8,472 nt of DNA from Bacteroidota bacterium (GCA_018969455.1 JAGWYI010000152.1:1-8472), one strand, 5' to 3'. Positions 1 to 5,920 are shown, numbered from the stretch's first letter. The notes: generated by a model from the sequence alone, not told the origin. Program-made: numbers and translations.

Positions 1-450
1 CGCTTTAACACTGAGTTCCAGATGTTCTGCTATTTCGGAATAGGTCATTTTTTCTACCCGATTCATCAAAAAAACAAGTCTTTGGCCTTCCGGGAGTTTT
101 GCCAGCGCCTTTTCCAGTTTTTCCTGAAATTCCTGTGCCTCCAAATCAAAGTCGGCCGCGGGTGCATGGCCTTCCGGGAGAGCAGCCTGTACATTTTGAA
201 ATTTGAATTTTACCTGATTGTGGCGCATTTCGTCGAGGAAAAGATTGTTGGCCACAGCATACAGGAAACTTTTGGCCTTCTCGGGAGGGACGTCCTTACA
301 GTTCTTCCACATCCTTAGAAAAGCTTCCTGCGCATAATCCTCCGCATTGTCCCAGTTGCCCGATTTATAATACAAAAAACGCCTCAAGGCGCCTGCAAAC
401 TGCATAAACAGGGCCTGAAATGTATCTGGATGGCAGGTATTTGAATGCAT
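1..450 (-). CDS. RNA polymerase ECF sigma-70 factor (3' end outside window)
   Basis: Extracytoplasmic-function sigma factor that would direct core RNA polymerase to a small regulon in the cytoplasm. The 150 visible residues start MHSNTCHPDTFQALFMQF. Sigma region 2 lies at about residues 12-80, with the typical NAEDYAQEAFLRMWKN and KSFLYAVANNLFLDEMR stretches (core binding and -10 recognition). After a short acidic linker, region 4 begins near residue 110 with LEKALAKLPEGQRLVFLMN, followed by the helix-turn-helix segment MTYSEIAEHLELSVKA, where the window ends. Only some 20-30 residues should be missing. The ATG at 450-448 is preceded in frame by a TAA at about 475, so the start cannot lie much further upstream. 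It resembles the many Bacteroidota-expanded ECF factors that usually work with a membrane anti-sigma factor. Any such partner would lie outside the window, and the regulon cannot be predicted. Confidence 0.93.
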   Translation of the reverse strand, partial: MHSNTCHPDTFQALFMQFAGALRRFLYYKSGNWDNAEDYAQEAFLRMWKNCKDVPPEKAKSFLYAVANNLFLDEMRHNQVKFKFQNVQAALPEGHAPAADFDLEAQEFQEKLEKALAKLPEGQRLVFLMNRVEKMTYSEIAEHLELSVKA

Positions 451-457
451 GATCGTG

Positions 458-465
458 CGAAAGTA
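458..465 (-). promoter_or_regulatory. Possible -7 promoter element of the sigma-factor gene
   Basis: The minus strand reads TACTTTCG, seven of eight matches to the Bacteroidota -7 consensus TAnnTTTG. It ends eight bases before the ATG at 450. If real, the transcript would start only a few bases before the start codon, giving a leaderless or nearly leaderless mRNA. No TTG (-33) lies at the expected distance, so this is weak. Confidence 0.3.
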
Positions 466-690
466 GGTAAGTTTTTAGCTTGTCTGTGCCTTTCTTCTGG
501 ATATAATTGGAAAAGAACGCGGTTTTTTCCTGTTTGTTTTCCATCCTCCATACAGCGGCTTGCCATTGATTTAAGCAAAATACAGCGAAATATCCTTATC
601 TTGCTACGCCACGGTGTTCCAGAAACCGCTCCGAGACCATATGCTAAGTTGAGACGGAACAAAAGCACGCTTTAAGGAGCACTTTTTAGC

Positions 691-710
691 CTTAAAAACA
701 ATTTCTTAAG
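691..710 (+). repeat. Short AT-rich motif related to the inverted ends of the 4307-4577 element
   Basis: CTTAAAAACAATTTCTTAAG matches the right inverted end near 4559-4578 in the same strand orientation, at about 16 of 19 aligned positions with one gap. It also matches the complement of the left end at 4307-4326, at about 15 of 20 positions. It is partly palindromic, so its orientation is uncertain. It lies about 25 bases beyond the 101-bp repeat at 736-836, much as the right end at 4554-4577 lies just beyond the other copy. It is therefore probably a degraded end of the first repeat copy. Confidence 0.4.
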
Positions 711-735
711 ACAACGACATGGCCCTACATCGGGG

Positions 736-836
736 TATACTTTATGCCGCCAGATTTTGTGCATAACGATTTATATAAATCATTTTAAATCATCGTAATC
801 CATCCTGGTTTATTCACAAAATCCGGCAAACCCTGG
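736..836 (-). repeat. Structured intergenic repeat, copy 1 (inverted relative to copy 2)
   Basis: Read on the minus strand, this 101-bp stretch aligns without gaps to 4446-4546 with about 12 mismatches by hand count (about 88% identity). Arms at 748-761 and 815-828 form a 14-pair stem around GATTTTGTG and CACAAAATC with G-T wobbles. Inside, positions near 764-783 form a nearly perfect 20-nt palindrome (minus strand AATGATTTATATAAATCGTT). The other inner hairpin is weaker than in copy 2 on the minus strand but pairs somewhat better on the plus strand. No coding potential is apparent. It looks like a MITE- or REP-type palindromic repeat. Which family, and whether it is mobile, cannot be told from here. 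Confidence 0.85.
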
Positions 837-947
837 TATAAGTCAAATGGATTCATGCAATATTTGCAAAACGAATAAAAAAGAACAATTTGCGGTAGGG
901 TATATTTCTGTTGCTTCGTTGTATTATGGTGTTACCCTCAAGGCAGC

Positions 948-2699
948 ATGTTTCATCCTATAAATTGTCAGCCTATGCATTTAAAAGATCGCCGTACCTT
1001 TCTTATGCCACATCGAGGCAAACACCAGCATAAAATGCAGCTGGTTGCCAAAACAGATGATGCGCCTGCCCTTTCGCTGGAGCGTTTCGAGTCGCTGCGT
1101 CAAACACGGGCGCTCAATCCGCCTGTTTCGGGCCTTGAACCCTACGCAGGCCCCTGGACGCGTGCAGAAGTTACGCATTTATTGCGCCGAACACTTTTTG
1201 GCGCTACCCAGGAAGATGTGACTTTTTTTGCGGGGCTTGATTTGAACCAATCGGTGGCCATTTTGCTCGATTCCACCTATACCCCGCCCGCCCCTCCAGT
1301 AAATGATTACAACAGCAGCGATTTCACCGATCCGGATATTCCGTTTGGACAAAGCTGGGTAGATGCTTTTTACAATCCGGAGGCCGAAGGCTATCGCATT
1401 GAGAGTTTACGTGCCTGGTGGCTGCGTCGAATGATGAATCATGAGCGCAACATTCGCGAAAAGATGACGCTTTTTTGGTATAATCACATCCCGGTACAGT
1501 TTTCCCAGGTGTTCTCGGGGGGGCATTTATATCGGTATCAGGAAAACCTGCGAAGCCATGCTTTGGGCAATTTCAAAGAGCTGGTGCGGGCGGTAACCAT
1601 AGATCCGGCCATGCTGTTTTTTTTGAACGGCTATGTCAATTCGGTTTATGCGCCAGATGAAAATTATGCCCGGGAAATACAAGAGTTGTTTGTGATCGGG
1701 AAAGATTTGCCCCAATATTACACCGAGGATGATGTAAAGGCAGCAGCCCGATTACTTACCGGATGGCGCATAGGAACCAATTTTACGTCTTATTTTGACC
1801 CAAATGCGCACGATAAGCAAGACAAACAGTTTTCTGCATTTTATGGAAACCGGCTTATAAAAGGGAAGGCAGGGGTTGCCGGAGGGCCAGCCGAGCTGGA
1901 TGAATTTCTGGATATGCTGTTTGACCACAACGAGGCCGCCCGTTTTGTATGCCGCAAATTATACCGGTTTTTTGTTTATCATGGTATAGATGCCCAAACA
2001 GAACAACAGGTCATTGCTCCTTTGGCCGATATTTTCCGAAGCAACAATTACGACATCTTGCCCGTTTTGGAAACCTTGTTCAAAAGCGCGCATTTTTTTG
2101 ATGTGTTGAATCGAGGCGCCATTATAAAAAGCCCCTTGGATGAGGTGGTAGGGTATCTGCGGCAAATGAAAATAAACCTGCCGGGTGCGGCCGACCTCAC
2201 CGACACCTTTTATATGTGTTACGTCCTGAATTTTTTACTCAATGACCTCATGCAAATTCCGGGCGATCCGCCCAATGTGGCAGGTTGGCAGGCTTATTAC
2301 CAAAAACCCGTGCTGGACAAACTGTGGATCAACAGTTCGACCTTACCTCGTCGCGGCCAAATCAATGAGTATCTGTTGTTTGTAGGGCTTTATGGCGCCA
2401 ATAATGTGGCGCAGGCCAACGTACTGGAATTCACCAAAAGTTTGACAAATCCGGGAGATCCCGACCAATTAATTTCAGAAGTTCATGGGCTCCTGCTGGG
2501 GTTACCTGTTTCTGCCGATGTTGCGGCCTACCACAAATCCATTTTATTGTCAAACTTGCCATCAGCCTACTATTGGACGCTGGCCTGGGATGCATACCTG
2601 GCAAATCCTGACGATGCCATCCTGAAGGGAGAAGTCGAAAACCGATTAAAAATCCTGTACCACGTGATTATTCAATCGGAAGAATATCAACTTGCCTGA
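948..2699 (+). CDS. DUF1800 domain-containing protein
   Basis: A 583-residue member of the DUF1800 family (PF08811), whose biochemical role is not established. Family landmarks occur in order: YAGPWTRAEVTHLLRRTLFG at about residues 66-85, EKMTLFWYNHI at 171-181, NYAREIQELFVIGKD at 239-253, ARLLTGWRI soon after, a FDPNAHDK motif, ARFVCRKLYRFFV, IIKSPLDEVVGYLRQM from 392, and PPNVAGW at 441-447. The length is normal for the family. The first 65 or so residues are not conserved family sequence, and ATGs at 975, 1005 and 1035 are alternative starts. The ATG at 948 is kept as the longest ATG-initiated frame. No signal peptide with a hydrophobic core, transmembrane segment or C-terminal sorting domain is visible, so its location is unclear. 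The stop lies 23 nt before the DUF1501 gene, and DUF1800-DUF1501 pairs are common in Bacteroidota and Planctomycetota, so the two are probably cotranscribed and act together. Confidence 0.92.
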   Translation: MFHPINCQPMHLKDRRTFLMPHRGKHQHKMQLVAKTDDAPALSLERFESLRQTRALNPPVSGLEPYAGPWTRAEVTHLLRRTLFGATQEDVTFFAGLDLNQSVAILLDSTYTPPAPPVNDYNSSDFTDPDIPFGQSWVDAFYNPEAEGYRIESLRAWWLRRMMNHERNIREKMTLFWYNHIPVQFSQVFSGGHLYRYQENLRSHALGNFKELVRAVTIDPAMLFFLNGYVNSVYAPDENYAREIQELFVIGKDLPQYYTEDDVKAAARLLTGWRIGTNFTSYFDPNAHDKQDKQFSAFYGNRLIKGKAGVAGGPAELDEFLDMLFDHNEAARFVCRKLYRFFVYHGIDAQTEQQVIAPLADIFRSNNYDILPVLETLFKSAHFFDVLNRGAIIKSPLDEVVGYLRQMKINLPGAADLTDTFYMCYVLNFLLNDLMQIPGDPPNVAGWQAYYQKPVLDKLWINSSTLPRRGQINEYLLFVGLYGANNVAQANVLEFTKSLTNPGDPDQLISEVHGLLLGLPVSADVAAYHKSILLSNLPSAYYWTLAWDAYLANPDDAILKGEVENRLKILYHVIIQSEEYQLA

Positions 2700-2722
2700 T
2701 TCACCTGTTTAAAGAATTTCCC

Positions 2723-4309
2723 ATGCAACGCAGAAAATTTTTAAAAAATATAGGCGCCGGAGTAGCCATTCCTTCCCTCCTGAGTGGTTTTGGGGTAAAA
2801 GCATATGCAAACAGCCCGCTTTCTCCCTTTTTTAGTGCTTTAAGCACAGATACCGATCATGTATTGGTCATGATTCAACTGTCTGGCGGGAACGACGGCT
2901 TAAATACGCTTGTGCCAATTAATCAATACGACAACCTGGCAAAAGGGCGCCCTGAGGTGATTTTGCCGAAAAACAAATTGCTTGCTTTGAGCGGCAACGA
3001 CACCCTGGGTTTTCACCCCGCGTTGGGCGGTTTGCGCGATTTGTACGATAACGGCAACCTGCGCATCGTGCAGAATGTAGGCTATCCCAACCCGAATTTG
3101 AGCCATTTCCGATCTACCGATATCTGGATGTCGGGATCCGATTCCAATGAATATTTTTCCTCCGGGTGGGCTGGGCGTTACCTGAACTATGAATACCCCA
3201 ATTTCCCCAACGGATATCCCAATGCCGACATGCCGCATCCGCTGGCAATTGAAATCGGAACAGCCATGTCGATGAGTTTAATGGGGCCTCAAACGGGAAT
3301 GGGCTATGTAATTTCCAATCCGGATGAATTTTACAATTTGATCAGCGGTGTACAATCGCCGGCGCCCGGCACGCCGGCTGGTGAACAACTGGCTTATATT
3401 CGCCTCATCGCCCAGCAATCGCGCACCTATGCGCAAACCATTGTGAGTGCTTCGGGTAATGTTGCCCAGCAATCGGCCTATCCCGACACCGGACTTGCTG
3501 CCAAATTAAAAATTGTGGCACGATTGATTGCGGGCGGATTGAAAACCCGGATGTATCTGGTAAACATCGATGGCTTTGATACCCATGATGCCCAGGTCGA
3601 CCCGAATGATCATACCCTGGGTGCACACGCCAGTTTGTTGCAGGAGTTGGGCGATGCAATTGCTGCTTTTAGTGCCGATTTGAAATTTTTAGGCGTTGAT
3701 GACCGGGTAAGTGGTATGACATTCAGTGAATTTGGGCGTCGAATCGTAAGCAATTACAGCGTTGGAACCGATCATGGTGAGGCTGCGCCCATGTTTTTGT
3801 TTGGAAAACCCGTTGCCGGAGGAATAAGCGGTTCAAATCCGGTTATCCCAAGCGTACCTACCGATTACGACAATGTTGCTATGGAGTTCGATTTCAGAAG
3901 TGTGTATGCAAGCATTCTGAAAGATTGGTTCTGTGTTCCGGATACCGATGTTCCGGGTATTTTACAACATGATTTGCCTTATTTGAACCTGTTCGATCCC
4001 AACCTATCTTGTTTGTCTACCTCAACCCATCAGGCCAATCAACATGCAGGAGCATCCTTAATTGTATGTAATCCCAATCCGTTTGTCGATTCCGTACAAA
4101 TTGAGTACACCACAGAAGGTGGCCCAACCATTGTCCAAATTCTGGATGCAGCCGGGAAGTTGGTGGCAACGCCGGTACAGGGAATTTCATCGAGAGGCGC
4201 CCATCAAACCCTGTGGAACGGGGCACACTTACCGGCAGGAAACTATTATTGCCGATTGCTCAATGGCGCAAGTTACCAAACGAAGGCCTTGATCAAAGTG
4301 AAAGGATAA
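2723..4309 (+). CDS. DUF1501 protein with Tat signal and type IX secretion sorting domain
   Basis: A 528-residue DUF1501 protein (PF07394), a family related to the alkaline phosphatase/sulfatase fold. The N-terminus MQRRKFLKNIGAGVAIPSLL has a twin-arginine motif (R3-R4, F6-L7-K8), a hydrophobic core and a probable cleavage after A27-Y28-A29. Landmarks are IQLSGGNDGLNTLVP (GGNDG at 55-59), NLSHFRSTDIW, GFDTHD at 284-289, EFGRR and GTDHG with D350-H351. The FDTH and DHG motifs are the likely metal-binding elements, by analogy with the superfamily. From about residue 447 to the end there is a Por/type IX type-A C-terminal domain: VCNPNPF, then a beta-rich segment with QILDAAGKLV, LPAGNYYCRL and a final KALIKVKG. 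This predicts export across the inner membrane by Tat, then across the outer membrane by type IX secretion with possible surface attachment. The substrate is unknown. It is the second gene of the DUF1800 unit, and its stop codon lies inside the left inverted end of the 4307-4577 element. Confidence 0.93.
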   Translation: MQRRKFLKNIGAGVAIPSLLSGFGVKAYANSPLSPFFSALSTDTDHVLVMIQLSGGNDGLNTLVPINQYDNLAKGRPEVILPKNKLLALSGNDTLGFHPALGGLRDLYDNGNLRIVQNVGYPNPNLSHFRSTDIWMSGSDSNEYFSSGWAGRYLNYEYPNFPNGYPNADMPHPLAIEIGTAMSMSLMGPQTGMGYVISNPDEFYNLISGVQSPAPGTPAGEQLAYIRLIAQQSRTYAQTIVSASGNVAQQSAYPDTGLAAKLKIVARLIAGGLKTRMYLVNIDGFDTHDAQVDPNDHTLGAHASLLQELGDAIAAFSADLKFLGVDDRVSGMTFSEFGRRIVSNYSVGTDHGEAAPMFLFGKPVAGGISGSNPVIPSVPTDYDNVAMEFDFRSVYASILKDWFCVPDTDVPGILQHDLPYLNLFDPNLSCLSTSTHQANQHAGASLIVCNPNPFVDSVQIEYTTEGGPTIVQILDAAGKLVATPVQGISSRGAHQTLWNGAHLPAGNYYCRLLNGASYQTKALIKVKG

Positions 4310-4577
4310 GAAACTGTATTAAAACCTCCGAAATGCTGAAAGGCAAATCTTTTACCGCCGTGCGCCATTTATTTTTTCGGCAACAGGACAGGGCTATTCC
4401 CTCAACAATAAGCCTTGCGTGGCGCCAAAATTTTTACTTTTTATCCCAGGATTCGCCGGATTTTGTGGATAAATCAGGATGGATTTCGCTGATTTATAAC
4501 GATTTATAAAGATCGTTATGCACAAAATCTGGCGGCGAAAAGTATATCTATCCCGTAGGTTTTAAAACAGTTTCTAA
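4307..4577. repeat. 271-bp segment with 24-bp inverted ends (MITE-like), contains repeat copy 2
   Basis: The left end 4307-4330 starts TAAGAAACTGTATTAAAACC. The right end 4554-4577, read on the minus strand, starts TTAGAAACTGTTTTAAAACC. The two arms match at 21 of 24 positions. Between them lie about 115 bases without a recognisable gene and then the 101-bp structured repeat 4446-4546. No convincing target-site duplication was seen outside the ends, and there is no transposase. The left end includes the stop codon of the DUF1501 gene. This could be a small non-autonomous element that inserted at the very end of that gene, or a long hairpin in the 3' untranslated region. Confidence 0.6.
4446..4546 (+). 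repeat. Structured intergenic repeat, copy 2
   Basis: This copy is inverted relative to 736-836 and about 88% identical over 101 bp. Predicted pairing: a 14-pair outer stem from 4454-4467 and 4521-4534 (one G-T pair). Inside it are a 9-pair hairpin, ATAAATCAG at 4469-4477 with CTGATTTAT at 4489-4497, and directly after it an 8-pair hairpin from 4498-4505 and 4510-4517. This gives a three-way junction with almost no unpaired linker. GAT trinucleotides recur at 4450, 4459, 4468, 4478, 4491, 4501 and 4511, mostly 9-10 bases apart. It lies downstream of the DUF1501 stop and before the terminator at 4637, so it would be present in the operon's 3' untranslated RNA. Confidence 0.85.
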
Positions 4578-4601
4578 GAAAAATACCCGTAGTTGTTTCA
4601 A

Positions 4602-4625
4602 TGGGGGCCTGAAAGCAGGCTCCCA
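4602..4625 (+). other. GC-rich hairpin without T tract
   Basis: GGGGGCCTG at 4603-4611 pairs with CAGGCTCCC at 4616-4624 around an AAAG loop: nine pairs including one G-T, plus a flanking T-A pair. No T run follows, so it is not a terminator by itself. It sits 11 bases before the terminator hairpin at 4637 and may protect the 3' end of the operon mRNA or be part of a small RNA. Confidence 0.6.
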
Positions 4626-4636
4626 CCCGATTGGAT

Positions 4637-4679
4637 AAAACGACCTTGGTTGCAACTGTACAACCTTGGTCGTTTTTTA
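4637..4679 (+). terminator. Rho-independent terminator, probably of the DUF1800-DUF1501 operon
   Basis: AAAACGACC and GGTCGTTTT form the outer stem and GGTTG and CAACC the inner stem, separated by a TT/TT internal loop, with the loop CAACTGTA. The stem runs into TTTTTTATT. The run of A on the left side means it could also stop transcription on the minus strand. It lies about 330 bases after the DUF1501 stop with no other gene between, so the operon transcript would carry the repeat element in its 3' untranslated region. Confidence 0.8.
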
Positions 4680-4943
4680 TTCTGAAAAGCGCTTGAAATC
4701 TTGCAGTGTTAGTTGTGTAATTCGTTGTTTTTCAATGTGTATGTTAAAATTCAAGCGGATAAACACACCGTAAAAAGCTTAGATGTAAAAATAGGCTTAT
4801 TTGTCAAGAAAATGCTAATGTACCTGCTTGATGAAACTAAAAGCAAAAGCGGCACGTTTTTTAGTTAGAAATAGCATTGAACCAATTGATCCGTAGAGAA
4901 CCCTGCAATTACCAGTCCTTTTCACCCTCAAAAGTTTAATCCT

Positions 4944-5012
4944 ATGATTATTCTCACATTTTTGCTCCTCGTTGTGCTTATTTTTGGCAATAAAATGTTG
5001 AAAGAAGCTTGA
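4944..5012 (+). CDS. Possible 22-residue hydrophobic membrane peptide
   Basis: ATG at 4944 opens a frame encoding MIILTFLLLVVLIFGNKMLK followed by E-A and a TGA. Residues 2-14 are almost entirely aliphatic or aromatic and could form one short membrane helix, followed by a short tail with two lysines. The next in-frame stop upstream is a TGA at about 4890, with no other ATG between, so the frame cannot be longer with a normal start. It is followed after about 55 bases by the terminator at 5068, and no other gene explains that terminator. A TAGCATTG at 4872-4879 (seven of eight matches to TAnnTTTG) could serve as a -7 element. No family was recognised. It may be a small membrane protein or toxin-like peptide, or chance within a small RNA. 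Confidence 0.35.
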   Translation: MIILTFLLLVVLIFGNKMLKEA

Positions 5013-5067
5013 GCGATACCCAAAGCGCTCGGAAGTCAAATGAATAATTGATGCGCAAATGATACGC

Positions 5068-5104
5068 AAACGCTTTTCACACGCATGTGGGGGGGCGTTT
5101 TTTT
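5068..5104 (+). terminator. Rho-independent terminator (plus strand) of a short upstream unit
   Basis: AAACGC at 5068-5073 pairs with GCGTTT near 5095-5100, and CACA with TGTG around the loop CGCA. Between these, TTTT can pair with a run of G by wobble on the plus-strand RNA only. A run of seven T follows. On the minus strand the wobble pairs become A-C mismatches and the T run is short, so it mainly serves plus-strand transcription. The only candidate gene before it is the 22-residue frame at 4944. Confidence 0.7.
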
Positions 5105-5179
5105 ATTGGTCTGTTATTCCGGGTAAAACGCCGCGGGCTGGAAGTAAGGCGGGAAGGGCGATAGAAATGAGCGGACGGT

Positions 5180-5773
5180 TTAGTTACCGTAGGTAGCCAC
5201 CAGCATTTTCAAGGTTTCGAGGTAGCGTTGTTTAACCGGTTCACGCAGAATTTTATTGGTATTGGTGTGGAATTTGTGGGCCGACAGGAAGCTCACCTGC
5301 AGGCGGTTCCAGGCTTTTTCATCCTGAATAAGGTTGTATGCGAGCAGTTCCTCGTAAAGTGCAGTGCCGATTTTAACAAAATCTGTACGTCCGAGATAAT
5401 CCAGATCGGCATCACAAAGAATTTGTTCCAGGAGGGATTGGGGCGATTGCGGAATTTTAGTCGCCATGATCATACCGCATATGCGTTCAATATCGGGGGG
5501 TTCATATCCAAACTGAGGTAAGTGTTGTTGTGCCAAAAGGCAGCCTTCCTGTTCGTGTCCGGCATGTTTGTTTTTAACAAAACCGGCGTCGTGAAACAGC
5601 GCTGCGGTTTTTACCAGTTTCAGGTCGTGTCCCCGTATGCCTTCTCCTGCGCAGATTTCAGTTGCCATTTTCAGAACATCCATCGTGTGTCGCAGCCCAT
5701 GATAGCTCAGATTGGGAGACAGTTCTCCTTTCAATTTGTTCAGAATAAAATGTTTGGCAGCGCGGTAATTCAT
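5180..5773 (-). CDS. HD domain-containing protein (predicted metal-dependent phosphohydrolase)
   Basis: A 197-residue cytoplasmic protein consisting essentially of one HD domain. The motif order is YHGLRHTMDV (H29), LFHDAGF (H61-D62), GHEQEG (H73-E74), MIMATKIPQSP at about 101-111 and CDADLDYLG (D121, D123). H29, H61, D62 and D123 or D121 are the likely metal ligands. The position that is often a histidine pair in other HD enzymes reads AT-K here. Such domains hydrolyse phosphomonoester or phosphodiester bonds, often in nucleotides, but this substrate cannot be deduced. Similar HD domains occur as the N-terminal part of larger Bacteroidota proteins, some annotated as Pycsar effectors with a C-terminal membrane region. 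Here no membrane segment follows. The gene is divergent from the DUF937 gene and has no operon partner in the window. No terminator was seen directly after its stop. Confidence 0.88.
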   Translation of the reverse strand: MNYRAAKHFILNKLKGELSPNLSYHGLRHTMDVLKMATEICAGEGIRGHDLKLVKTAALFHDAGFVKNKHAGHEQEGCLLAQQHLPQFGYEPPDIERICGMIMATKIPQSPQSLLEQILCDADLDYLGRTDFVKIGTALYEELLAYNLIQDEKAWNRLQVSFLSAHKFHTNTNKILREPVKQRYLETLKMLVATYGN

Positions 5774-5857
5774 AACAATTTGGCAAACGGTATGTACATC
5801 AACGCAAGTTTTTAAGCGTTTGTTGGACGACGGGCAGCGTAAAAATGCATATTTTCA

Positions 5858-5865
5858 CAAATATA
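5858..5865 (-). promoter_or_regulatory. Probable -7 promoter element of the HD-domain gene
   Basis: The minus strand reads TATATTTG, a full match to TAnnTTTG, about 85 bases before the ATG at 5773. No TTG is present at the usual 19-21 base distance upstream, so promoter strength is uncertain. It would give an untranslated leader of roughly 75-80 bases. Confidence 0.45.
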
Positions 5866-5920
5866 GGGGTATTTGAAAGTTTAATTTTCTTGATACTACC
5901 AATTTTATGCCGCTTTTCCC

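Larger units (their letters stand above)
451..947. other. Intergenic region between divergent sigma-factor and DUF1800 genes
   Basis: About 500 bases between divergently transcribed genes. Short reading frames on both strands (for example 445-675 plus and 384-668 minus) show no recognisable protein character and overlap each other. The region contains the sigma-factor promoter area, a short AT-rich motif at 691-710 and the 101-bp structured repeat at 736-836. The DUF1800 promoter should lie between about 840 and 947. A TATATTTC at about 908-915 is a near match to the -7 consensus, but it has no -33 element at the usual spacing. Nothing else is supported. Confidence 0.6.
4310..5179. other. Long intergenic region between DUF1501 and HD-domain genes
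   Basis: About 870 bases without a credible long gene. The frames at 4213-4509 (plus) and 4815-5069 (minus) overlap repeats or other frames and show no family resemblance. In order the region holds: the 271-bp segment with inverted ends and repeat copy 2, a GC-rich hairpin (4602-4625), a terminator (4637-4679), AT-rich DNA in which nothing was recognised (4680-4940), a possible 22-residue peptide gene (4944-5012), a plus-strand terminator (5068-5104) and about 75 bases before the end of the HD gene. Two plus-strand terminators in a row suggest at least one short transcription unit between 4680 and 5104. Confidence 0.6.

Noticed and set aside
84..180. Exact 13-base direct repeat (GGCCTTCCGGGAG at 84-96 and 168-180)
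   Set aside because: Both copies encode the L-P-E-G portion of the sigma factor in the same frame. Coincidence of codon use is the simplest reading.
384..675. Overlapping frames on both strands beside the sigma-factor gene (76 and 94 codons)
   Set aside because: They overlap each other, one runs into the sigma gene, and the encoded sequences show no protein-family character.
661..690. Two AGCAC words around CTTTAAGG before a T run, resembling a terminator
   Set aside because: The words are direct rather than inverted repeats, and no stable stem can be drawn.
975..1034. DRRTFLM near the start of the DUF1800 protein, resembling a twin-arginine motif
   Set aside because: It is followed by a charged, histidine-rich stretch with no hydrophobic core, so it cannot be a normal Tat signal.
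4213..4509. 98-codon plus-strand frame running from the DUF1501 3' end into the repeat
   Set aside because: It begins inside the DUF1501 gene in another frame and its last part is simply translation of the structured repeat. It is most likely a spurious frame.
4815..5069. 84-codon minus-strand frame in the intergenic region
   Set aside because: No recognisable motifs, and it is antisense to the hydrophobic mini-frame and close to a plus-strand terminator.
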